This document shows, one piece after another, positions 1 to 5,613 of a DNA stretch of 6,231 nt (positions are counted from its first letter, which is position 1; every line of letters begins with the position of its first letter). Origin of the DNA: an uncultured Eubacterium sp. (GTDB lineage Bacteria; Bacillota; Clostridia; Lachnospirales; CAG-274); the NCBI GenBank assembly GCA_900543365.1, contig UQRG01000093.1:1-6231 (forward strand), read 5' to 3'. A program made the position numbers and the translations under genes. Under the pieces are notes generated by a model. That model worked only from the letters and a program-made list of their open reading frames with translations. It made no database searches and was not told where the DNA came from.

Positions 1-6
1 TTTTAA

Positions 7-37
7 TGTCAATCGAGTATAACCACACCAGTTGACA
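7..37. repeat. Inverted repeat TGTCAA...TTGACA at the window edge
   Basis: TGTCAA at 7-12 and TTGACA at 32-37 are perfect 6-bp inverted arms separated by 19 nt. Read on the minus strand, the outer arm is TTGACA at 12-7, running towards the window edge. It could be the -35 box of a downstream gene whose -10 would lie outside. No -10 box is found 16-18 nt after the plus-strand TTGACA. Function is unknown, and chance is quite possible for arms this short. Confidence 0.25.
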
Positions 38-38
38 A

Positions 39-56
39 AGAGCCTAAATAAGCTCT
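39..56 (-). terminator. Second small stem-loop after lysS, possible back-up terminator
   Basis: Minus-strand AGAGC and GCTCT form a 5-bp stem with an 8-nt loop (TTATTTAG), followed by TTGTC. It comes directly after the larger lysS stem-loop. Tandem arrangement suggests a back-up termination signal, but the stem is short and the U tract poor. Confidence 0.3.
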
Positions 57-65
57 CTAAAATTT

Positions 66-92
66 GGGGTAAATCTAGGGTAAATTTACCCC
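66..92 (-). terminator. Stem-loop after lysS, probable terminator
   Basis: On the minus strand GGGGTAAAT and ATTTACCCC form a perfect 9-bp stem with a 9-nt loop, starting 24 nt past the lysS stop. The tract that follows is AAATTTT, so the U run is short and displaced. Termination is plausible but possibly inefficient or factor-assisted. The loop carries a second copy of one arm, which allows an alternative fold. Confidence 0.55.
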
Positions 93-116
93 TCAAAGCC
101 TCTAAAACCCTCTATT

Positions 117-1625
117 TTACTGGTTTTCTTTGTCTATAGGCTTCATTGTTGGGAATAATAAAATATCTCTAATTGTACTAGCATTAGTAAAAAGCATAAC
201 AAGTCTATCAATACCCATACCCATACCACCTGTAGGAGCCATACCATATTCAAGAGCAAGCATAAAGTCTTCATCAATCATATTAGCTTCTTCATCACCG
301 CTAGCTCTAAGTTCGTCCTGTCTCTTAAATCTTTCTCTTTGGTCAATAGGGTCATTTAATTCACTATAAGCATTTGCATACTCGTGACCACAAATGAAAA
401 GTTCAAATCTCTCAGTATAATCTGGCTTATCTGGCTTTCTTTTTGTAAGTGGAGAAATTTCAACAGGATGGTCCATAAGGAATGTAGGTTGAATTAGTTT
501 ATCTTCAACAAATTCTTCAAAGAATAAGTTAAGAATATCTCCCTTTTCGTGTATTTCCTGATATTCAACATTATGTTGTTTAGCTACAGCTCTAGCTTCT
601 TCAAGAGTATGAATTTCATCAAAGTCAACACCAGTATATTTTTTAACAGCATCAAGCATTGTAATTCTTTCAAAAGGCTTGCTAAAGTCTAGCTCAACCC
701 CCTGATATACAATCTTGTCTGAACCTGCAACCTTTTCAGCAACTTCTTTAATAATACCTTCAGTAATATCCATCATACCGTGATAATCAGTATATGCCTG
801 ATAAAGCTCAAGTAAAGTAAATTCTGGGTTGTGACTAGGATCCATACCTTCATTTCTAAATACTCTACCAATTTCGTAAACTCTCTCAAGACCACCTACA
901 ATAAGTCTCTTTAATGGAAGCTCAAGAGCAATTCTCATATACATATCAATATCAAGAGTATTATGATGTGTAATGAAAGGTCTAGCAGAAGCACCACCAG
1001 GAATAGTCTGTAAAATAGGAGTTTCTACTTCCAAGAAATCTAAATTATCAAGATAATTTCTTACAGTTCTAATTACAGCACTTCTAGTAATAAAATTCTT
1101 CTTAGTTTCTGGATTTACAATTAAATCAACATATCTCTGTCTATATCTTAAATCTGGATCCTTTAAACCGTGAAACTTTTCTGGTAAAATTTGTAAACTC
1201 TTAGATAGTAAAGTAACCTCTGTAGCATGAACAGAAATTTCTTCCATCTTAGTCTTAAATACAGTACCCTTAACAGATACAATATCGCCAATATCAAGCT
1301 TTTTAAAAAGCTTATATTCTTCTTCACCTAATTCATCTCTAGTAACATAGCACTGAATTTTGCCATCTCTATCCTGAACATCACAGAAACTAGCCTTACC
1401 CATTACTCTCTTACTAACAATTCTACCACCAATAGCTACAGCCTTACTTTCAAACTCATCAAAGTTATCCTTAATCTGCATACTATGTTCTGTTACATCA
1501 GCCTTAACAATTTTAAATGGATCTCTGCCCATTTCCTGAAGTTTAGAAAGCTTTTCTCTTCTAACCTTTAACAGCTCATTTAATGCCTTGCCTTCTAAAG
1601 GCTGCTTATTCTGATTGTCTGCCAT
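117..1625 (-). CDS. lysS: Lysine--tRNA ligase (class II lysyl-tRNA synthetase)
   Basis: This cytoplasmic enzyme attaches lysine to tRNA-Lys using ATP. The protein has 502 residues, normal for bacterial LysRS. The N-terminal OB-fold anticodon-binding domain spans about 60-145 (AIGGRIVSKRVMGKASFCDVQD from 64). The class II catalytic core follows. Motif 1 is at about 183-216 (FLEVETPIL, then PGGASARPF). Motif 2 is at about 250-270, with the ATP-binding R257/N258/E259 and HNPEFT at 265-270. The EYANAYSELNDP stretch is at 415-426. Motif 3 is at 466-475 (GGMGMGIDRL, conserved R474). The ATG start is supported by AGGAGA at the proper distance and by the length match. It is the second gene after greA, a pairing often seen in low-GC Firmicutes. 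No extra leader or T-box sits directly before it, so expression should follow the greA promoter. Confidence 0.98.
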   Translation of the reverse strand: MADNQNKQPLEGKALNELLKVRREKLSKLQEMGRDPFKIVKADVTEHSMQIKDNFDEFESKAVAIGGRIVSKRVMGKASFCDVQDRDGKIQCYVTRDELGEEEYKLFKKLDIGDIVSVKGTVFKTKMEEISVHATEVTLLSKSLQILPEKFHGLKDPDLRYRQRYVDLIVNPETKKNFITRSAVIRTVRNYLDNLDFLEVETPILQTIPGGASARPFITHHNTLDIDMYMRIALELPLKRLIVGGLERVYEIGRVFRNEGMDPSHNPEFTLLELYQAYTDYHGMMDITEGIIKEVAEKVAGSDKIVYQGVELDFSKPFERITMLDAVKKYTGVDFDEIHTLEEARAVAKQHNVEYQEIHEKGDILNLFFEEFVEDKLIQPTFLMDHPVEISPLTKRKPDKPDYTERFELFICGHEYANAYSELNDPIDQRERFKRQDELRASGDEEANMIDEDFMLALEYGMAPTGGMGMGIDRLVMLFTNASTIRDILLFPTMKPIDKENQ

Positions 1626-1635
1626 AATTATAAAT

Positions 1636-1640
1636 CTCCT
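1636..1640 (-). promoter_or_regulatory. Ribosome-binding site of lysS
   Basis: Minus-strand AGGAG (AGGAGA in context) lies 10 nt before the lysS ATG and 1 nt after the greA TAA stop. It gives lysS its own strong initiation site within the greA-lysS transcript. Confidence 0.85.
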
Positions 1641-1641
1641 A

Positions 1642-2118
1642 TTATTTAATATCTAAAATCTTAAACTTTAAAACTCCGTCTGGTGCATTATTTTCAACAA
1701 CATCACCAACTGAATGACCAATAAGAGCCATACCTAAAGGTGATTCATTGGATAACTTTAATTCAGCAGGATCAGCCTCAGCAGGACCTACAATAGTATA
1801 AGTGATTTCTTCATTAAATTCTTCATCAAAAACTGTAACCTTATTACCAAGATTTACCTTACCTGTGTTAAGTTCTTCTTCGTCGATAACCTCAACATTT
1901 CTAAACATTTTTTCTATTGTAGCAATTCTGGCTTCAATTTCAGCCTGCTCTTCCTTAGCAGCATCATATTCTGCATTTTCTGATAAGTCACCTTGTGCTC
2001 TAGCTTCCTTAATCTTAGCAGCAACTTCTTTTCTTCTTACAACCTTAAGGTTTTCAAGCTCCTCTTCAAGACTAGCTAAACCGGCACTGGTTAAAATTAT
2101 TTTCTTTTCCTCAGCCAT
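1642..2118 (-). CDS. greA: Transcription elongation (transcript cleavage) factor GreA
   Basis: GreA enters the secondary channel of backtracked RNA polymerase and stimulates cleavage of the nascent RNA 3' end, so stalled complexes can resume. From the ATG at 2118 the protein has 158 residues, the usual length. The N-terminal antiparallel coiled coil covers about 10-75. Its tip motif GDLSENAEY at 43-51 carries the conserved acidic residues D44 and E47, which help position the catalytic magnesium. The C-terminal FKBP-like domain covers about 85-158 and includes SPLGMALIGHSVGD at 126-139. The frame stays open for 18 more codons upstream, but promoter and ribosome-binding site exclude that longer form. 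The gene is the first of a two-gene unit with lysS, whose start lies 16 nt beyond the TAA stop. Confidence 0.97.
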   Translation of the reverse strand: MAEEKKIILTSAGLASLEEELENLKVVRRKEVAAKIKEARAQGDLSENAEYDAAKEEQAEIEARIATIEKMFRNVEVIDEEELNTGKVNLGNKVTVFDEEFNEEITYTIVGPAEADPAELKLSNESPLGMALIGHSVGDVVENNAPDGVLKFKILDIK

Positions 2119-2127
2119 TTTAAATCG

Positions 2128-2133
2128 CTCCTT
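2128..2133 (-). promoter_or_regulatory. Ribosome-binding site of greA
   Basis: Minus-strand AAGGAG lies 9 nt upstream of the ATG at 2118-2116. It decides the start. The alternative in-frame TTG at 2172-2170 begins in the last base of the -10 box, upstream of the predicted transcription start, so it cannot be translated from this promoter. Confidence 0.88.
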
Positions 2134-2145
2134 ATATATTTTTAC

Positions 2146-2160
2146 ATAGTAATCTACTAT
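2146..2160 (-). other. Small perfect hairpin in the greA leader
   Basis: On the minus strand ATAGTA, GAT and TACTAT form a 6-bp stem with a 3-nt loop. It begins about five nucleotides after the predicted transcription start and ends 12 nt before the greA Shine-Dalgarno site. A stem-loop close to the 5' end can protect an mRNA from 5'-dependent decay. Only one G-C pair is present, so stability would be modest. Confidence 0.4.
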
Positions 2161-2171
2161 TAATCTTAACA

Positions 2172-2200
2172 ATTATACTAGATTAACAAAAAATTGTCAA
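2172..2200 (-). promoter_or_regulatory. Consensus sigma-A promoter of greA-lysS
   Basis: Minus-strand TTGACA at 2200-2195 and TATAAT at 2177-2172 are separated by exactly 17 nt, so both hexamers match the housekeeping consensus perfectly. The sequence upstream of -35 is A/T-rich, as expected of an UP element. The expected start of transcription is a purine near 2164-2166, giving a leader of about 46 nt before the greA ATG. No TG extension precedes the -10 box. This predicts strong constitutive expression. Confidence 0.9.
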
Positions 2201-2202
2201 TA

Positions 2203-2219
2203 AAAAATAGTTTATTTTT
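2203..2219 (-). other. AT-only hairpin between the sprT-like gene and greA
   Basis: On the minus strand AAAAATA and TATTTTT form a perfect 7-bp inverted repeat around a 3-nt AAC loop, followed by one more T. It contains no G-C pair and no real U tract, so it would be at best a weak terminator for the uvrB-uvrA-sprT transcript. It also sits just upstream of the greA -35 box, where A/T runs could act as an UP element. Either role is inference. Confidence 0.3.
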
Positions 2220-2259
2220 GCTAAATATTAATTTAAATATAGGCTAAAGATTCTATACA

Positions 2260-2772
2260 TTACTTAATTTTTACAAGTCTACCCTTACACTTACCACAAG
2301 CAATTTTATTTATATAGCTTTTATCTTTAGGAAATCTATATCTATAATACAACTGACCACAAACAGTACATTTTAAAATATGATTTGCATCATTAAACTT
2401 TTTTGCATCATTTTTAACTACTTTACTATCACTTTTAACCGTTACGATATAGCCTAATTTTGAAACAACACCACTATAATATTTAAATACTTTTCCATGA
2501 TTAAAACATTCTTTAACCGTATGTATAAGCTCGTGAGCCATTGTATTTTTTATAAAATTAATATAATCTGGCTCACTAAAACAATTTTCACTTATACTAA
2601 TATAAAACTTATATTCACCATATTTCTTAGACATTTTACAACTGCCCCACTGCCTTTTAGCCTTGCTTAATCTGACAATGGGACAAATTTCGCTTGAAAT
2701 AGGAATGTCTAAAGAAAGTAAATCATTTTTGACTTTCAAGAATGTATCATTTAATAATTTCTGTTTATCCAT
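2260..2772 (-). CDS. SprT-like zinc metallopeptidase with C-terminal zinc ribbon
   Basis: This is a predicted soluble 170-residue protein of the SprT-like family. No signal peptide or membrane segment is visible. The catalytic signature is HELIH at 80-84 with a third histidine at 92 (NHGKVF), the usual zinc-binding HExxH plus downstream His, with E81 as the expected catalytic base. RQWGSC at 40-45 is a conserved upstream motif of this superfamily. Two CxxC pairs, C135/C138 and C159/C162, form a zinc ribbon near the C terminus. The family includes eukaryotic Spartan and Wss1, which cleave DNA-crosslinked proteins; bacterial members are poorly characterised, and some carry an old annotation as transcription elongation proteins. 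The ATG lies 1 nt after the uvrA TAG. The nearest Shine-Dalgarno-like AAAGGG is about 16 nt away, inside uvrA, so translation probably depends on ribosomes finishing uvrA. Position at the end of uvrBA suggests, but does not prove, a DNA-repair role. Confidence 0.85.
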   Translation of the reverse strand: MDKQKLLNDTFLKVKNDLLSLDIPISSEICPIVRLSKAKRQWGSCKMSKKYGEYKFYISISENCFSEPDYINFIKNTMAHELIHTVKECFNHGKVFKYYSGVVSKLGYIVTVKSDSKVVKNDAKKFNDANHILKCTVCGQLYYRYRFPKDKSYINKIACGKCKGRLVKIK

Positions 2773-2773
2773 A

Positions 2774-5602
2774 CTATTTTAACATACCCTTTAAATACTT
2801 ACCTGTATAAGATTGTTCAATCTTAACAATATCCTCAGGAGTACCAGTTGCAACAATAGTACCACCACCATTGCCACCTTCTGGACCTAAATCAATAATA
2901 TAATCTGCTGTCTTAATTACATCAAGATTGTGTTCAATAACGACAACAGTATTTCCACCTTCTGTAAGCTGTTGCATTATATTAATAAGTCGTCTAACAT
3001 CATAGCTATGAAGACCTGTTGTCGGCTCATCAAGTACATAAATAGTTTTTCCAGTACTTCTTTTACTAAGCTCAGTAGCAAGTTTTACTCTTTGAGCCTC
3101 ACCGCCACTTAATGTGGTAGAACTTTGACCAAGTTTAACATAACCAAGTCCAACAGCCTTTAAAGTATCAAGTTTATTTTTTATTCTAGGTATATTTTCA
3201 AAAAACACACAAGCTTCGTCAATAGTCATATCAAGAACATCTGATATATTTTTACCTTTATATTTAACCTCAAGCGTTTCTCTATTATATCTCTTTCCAC
3301 CACAAACTTCACACGGTACATAAACATCAGGTAAAAAGTGCATTTCAATCTTTAATATACCATCACCCTTACAAGCCTCACATCTGCCACCTTTAACATT
3401 AAAGCTAAATCTGCCCTTGCTAAAGCCTCTTATCTTAGACTCAGGTAATTGAGCATACAAATCCCTTATTAAATCAAAAAGGCCAGTATACGTAGCAGGA
3501 TTTGAACGAGGTGTTTTGCCTATTGGACTTTGGTCAATATCAATGACCTTATCCAAATTTTCTAATCCGTATATTTCATCAAATTTACCTGGTTTAAGTT
3601 TAGCTCTATTTAAATCTCTTGCAAGAGTTTTATAAAGAACTTCATTAATAAGGGAACTTTTACCACTACCAGAAACACCAGTTACACAAACAAAACATCC
3701 TAATGGTATATCTACATTTACATTTTTAAGATTATTTTCCTTAGCTCCCTTTATAGATAAGAAATTACCATTACCCTTTCTCCTAATTTCTGGCACAGAA
3801 ATTTTTTCTCTACCACTTAAGAACGCACCTGTTATAGACTTTTCGCAATTAAGAATATCATTATATTTTCCAGCAAAAATAACTTCACCACCATAATCAC
3901 CAGCATAAGGTCCAATATCAACAATAAAGTCAGATGCTTTCATTGTGTCTTCATCGTGTTCAACAACAATAAGAGTATTTCCTAAATCTCGTAAATGCTT
4001 TAATGTGGCAATAAGTTTATCATTATCTCTTTGATGAAGTCCAATACTAGGCTCGTCAAGAATATAAAGTACACCAACTAAGCCTGAACCAATTTGAGTT
4101 GCAAGTCTAATTCTTTGTGCTTCACCACCACTTAAAGTTCCAGCTGTTCTAGCAAGTGTAAGATAATCAAGACCAACATCTATTAAAAACCCAACTCTAG
4201 CATTAATTTCCTTAAAAATCTGTTGACCAATAGCCTTTTGAGTTTCTGTCCACTCAATATTAGCAAAAAACTTTTGCAAATCTTTTATAGACATTTCTGT
4301 TACTTCAGCAATATTTTTACCACCAACTGTTACAGCAAGTAATTCCGGTCTTAATCTTCTACCTTTACAAATTGGACAAGATACACTAGTCATATAAGAC
4401 TCATATTCTTCTTTAGCTGACTCTGATGTACTTTCCTTATATCTTCTTTCCATAGTGGTTATTACACCTTCAAAAGCAAATGTATAATACTTAGTTTTAC
4501 CGGCAACCTTATATGGTACTTTTATTTCTTTGCCCTGAGTACCATACATTATCGCATCTCTTGCCTCTTTAGGTAAGTCCTTATAAGGTGTATCCATATC
4601 AAAATCATAAATATTCATAAGTGCTGTAATAAGTGAATGCGAAGATGACTCCGGACTTGCAATATTACCCCATCCCATAGCATTAATTGCTCCTTGCTTC
4701 AGAGATAAATTCTTATTAGGCACAATAATATCCTCATCAATAATCATTTTGACACCTAATCCCATACAGTCAGGGCAAGCTCCACTAGGATTATTAAAAG
4801 AAAACATAGGTGGTTCAATTTCTTCAATATTTATACCACAGTCAGGGCAAGCAAAGTTCTGGCTAAATACAATTTCATCGCCATTAATAATATCTACTAA
4901 AATAATACCACCTGTCAAAGCTGATACAGTTTCTATAGATTCGCTTAATCTTTGTTCAATGCCATCTTTAACAACCAGCCTATCTACAACTATTTCAATA
5001 TTATGTTTTTTATTTTTGTCAACATTAATTTTTTCACCTAAATCATATATAATACCATCAACTCTTACTCTAACATAACCACTCTTTTTTGCATCATCTA
5101 AAAGTTTAGTATGTTCGCCCTTTCTGTTTCTAACAACAGGAGCTAAAAGTTGTATTCTGGTACCATCTTCAAGTCCCAAAATTTTATCAACAATTTGGTC
5201 GACAGTTTGCTTATGGATTTCCTTTCCACATTTGGGACAATGAGGTATGCCAACTCTAGCAAAAAGAAGTCTTAAATAATCATATATCTCAGTAACTGTA
5301 CCTACAGTTGACCTTGGATTGTTACTAGTAGTTTTTTGGTCAATAGATATAGCAGGTGAAAGACCTTCTATGCTATCTGCCTCTGGCTTTTCCATCTGAC
5401 CTAAAAACATTCTGGCATAAGAGCTAAGACTTTCAACATATCTTCTTTGACCTTCAGCATAAATAGTATCAAAAGCAAGACTAGACTTACCGCTACCACT
5501 TAATCCAGTAAAAACAATAAGTTTATCTCTTGGTATTGTTAAGTCGATATTTTTCAAATTATTAGCTCTTGCACCTTTTATAATAATTTCATTCTTCGCC
5601 AT
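2774..5602 (-). CDS. uvrA: UvrABC system protein A (excinuclease ATPase subunit)
   Basis: UvrA is the cytoplasmic DNA-damage sensor of nucleotide excision repair. It is a dimeric ABC-type ATPase that recognises distorted DNA and loads UvrB. From the ATG at 5602 it has 942 residues, the normal family length. The first ATPase has Walker A at 33-40 (GLSGSGKS), signature LSGGEAQ from 490, and Walker B with D516/E517. The second has Walker A at 642-649 (GVSGSGKS), signature from 831, and Walker B DEP at about 858-860. H-loop histidines are at 549 and 891. Cysteine pairs suited to zinc occur at 252/255 with 276/279 (signature/UvrB-binding region) and at 741/744 with 764/767 (DNA-binding zinc finger). 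Further CxxC pairs at 122/125 and 409/412 probably form the third known module. A GTG three codons upstream is rejected because it falls within the ribosome-binding site. Nothing is missing or disrupted. The TAG stop sits 1 nt before the next gene's ATG. Confidence 0.98.
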   Translation of the reverse strand: MAKNEIIIKGARANNLKNIDLTIPRDKLIVFTGLSGSGKSSLAFDTIYAEGQRRYVESLSSYARMFLGQMEKPEADSIEGLSPAISIDQKTTSNNPRSTVGTVTEIYDYLRLLFARVGIPHCPKCGKEIHKQTVDQIVDKILGLEDGTRIQLLAPVVRNRKGEHTKLLDDAKKSGYVRVRVDGIIYDLGEKINVDKNKKHNIEIVVDRLVVKDGIEQRLSESIETVSALTGGIILVDIINGDEIVFSQNFACPDCGINIEEIEPPMFSFNNPSGACPDCMGLGVKMIIDEDIIVPNKNLSLKQGAINAMGWGNIASPESSSHSLITALMNIYDFDMDTPYKDLPKEARDAIMYGTQGKEIKVPYKVAGKTKYYTFAFEGVITTMERRYKESTSESAKEEYESYMTSVSCPICKGRRLRPELLAVTVGGKNIAEVTEMSIKDLQKFFANIEWTETQKAIGQQIFKEINARVGFLIDVGLDYLTLARTAGTLSGGEAQRIRLATQIGSGLVGVLYILDEPSIGLHQRDNDKLIATLKHLRDLGNTLIVVEHDEDTMKASDFIVDIGPYAGDYGGEVIFAGKYNDILNCEKSITGAFLSGREKISVPEIRRKGNGNFLSIKGAKENNLKNVNVDIPLGCFVCVTGVSGSGKSSLINEVLYKTLARDLNRAKLKPGKFDEIYGLENLDKVIDIDQSPIGKTPRSNPATYTGLFDLIRDLYAQLPESKIRGFSKGRFSFNVKGGRCEACKGDGILKIEMHFLPDVYVPCEVCGGKRYNRETLEVKYKGKNISDVLDMTIDEACVFFENIPRIKNKLDTLKAVGLGYVKLGQSSTTLSGGEAQRVKLATELSKRSTGKTIYVLDEPTTGLHSYDVRRLINIMQQLTEGGNTVVVIEHNLDVIKTADYIIDLGPEGGNGGGTIVATGTPEDIVKIEQSYTGKYLKGMLK

Positions 5603-5607
5603 ATTAA

Positions 5608-5613
5608 CCACCT
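5608..5613 (-). promoter_or_regulatory. Ribosome-binding site of uvrA, overlapping the uvrB stop
   Basis: On the minus strand AGGTGG lies 5 nt before the ATG at 5602-5600. Its first two bases belong to the uvrB TAG stop. An in-frame GTG at 5611-5609 lies inside this site, so the GTG is not a credible start and the ATG is preferred. Overlap of stop and ribosome-binding site suggests translational coupling of uvrB and uvrA. Confidence 0.8.

Noticed and set aside
32..60. Plus-strand promoter from TTGACA at 32-37
   Set aside because: No -10-like hexamer is found 16-18 nt downstream, and no plus-strand gene follows.
1..116. tRNA or T-box element after lysS
   Set aside because: No cloverleaf, no TTCGAAT-like T-arm and no T-box sequence is visible. 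The stems found are simple hairpins.
130..369. Plus-strand open frame of 79 codons
   Set aside because: It lies wholly antisense inside the well-supported lysS gene and encodes a low-complexity Ser/Ile/Leu-rich product with no recognisable domain.
1802..2149. Plus-strand open frame of 115 codons
   Set aside because: It is antisense to greA and its leader, and is Ser-rich because it mirrors the Glu/Lys-rich coiled coil. No homology is recognisable.
2119..2172. Longer GreA starting at a TTG, adding 18 residues
   Set aside because: The TTG begins in the last base of the -10 box, upstream of the predicted transcription start. The internal ATG has a strong ribosome-binding site and gives the usual family length.
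2930..3112. Plus-strand open frame of 60 codons
   Set aside because: It is antisense to the second ATPase region of uvrA, with no recognisable domain.
4749..5078. Plus-strand open frame of 109 codons
   Set aside because: It is antisense to the first zinc-module region of uvrA. The apparent internal repeat (IQSGQA, PQSGQA) is the mirror of the two UvrA CPDC motifs.
5603..5611. GTG start for uvrA three codons upstream
   Set aside because: The GTG is inside the AGGTGG ribosome-binding site. The ATG three codons later is correctly spaced and matches the family start.
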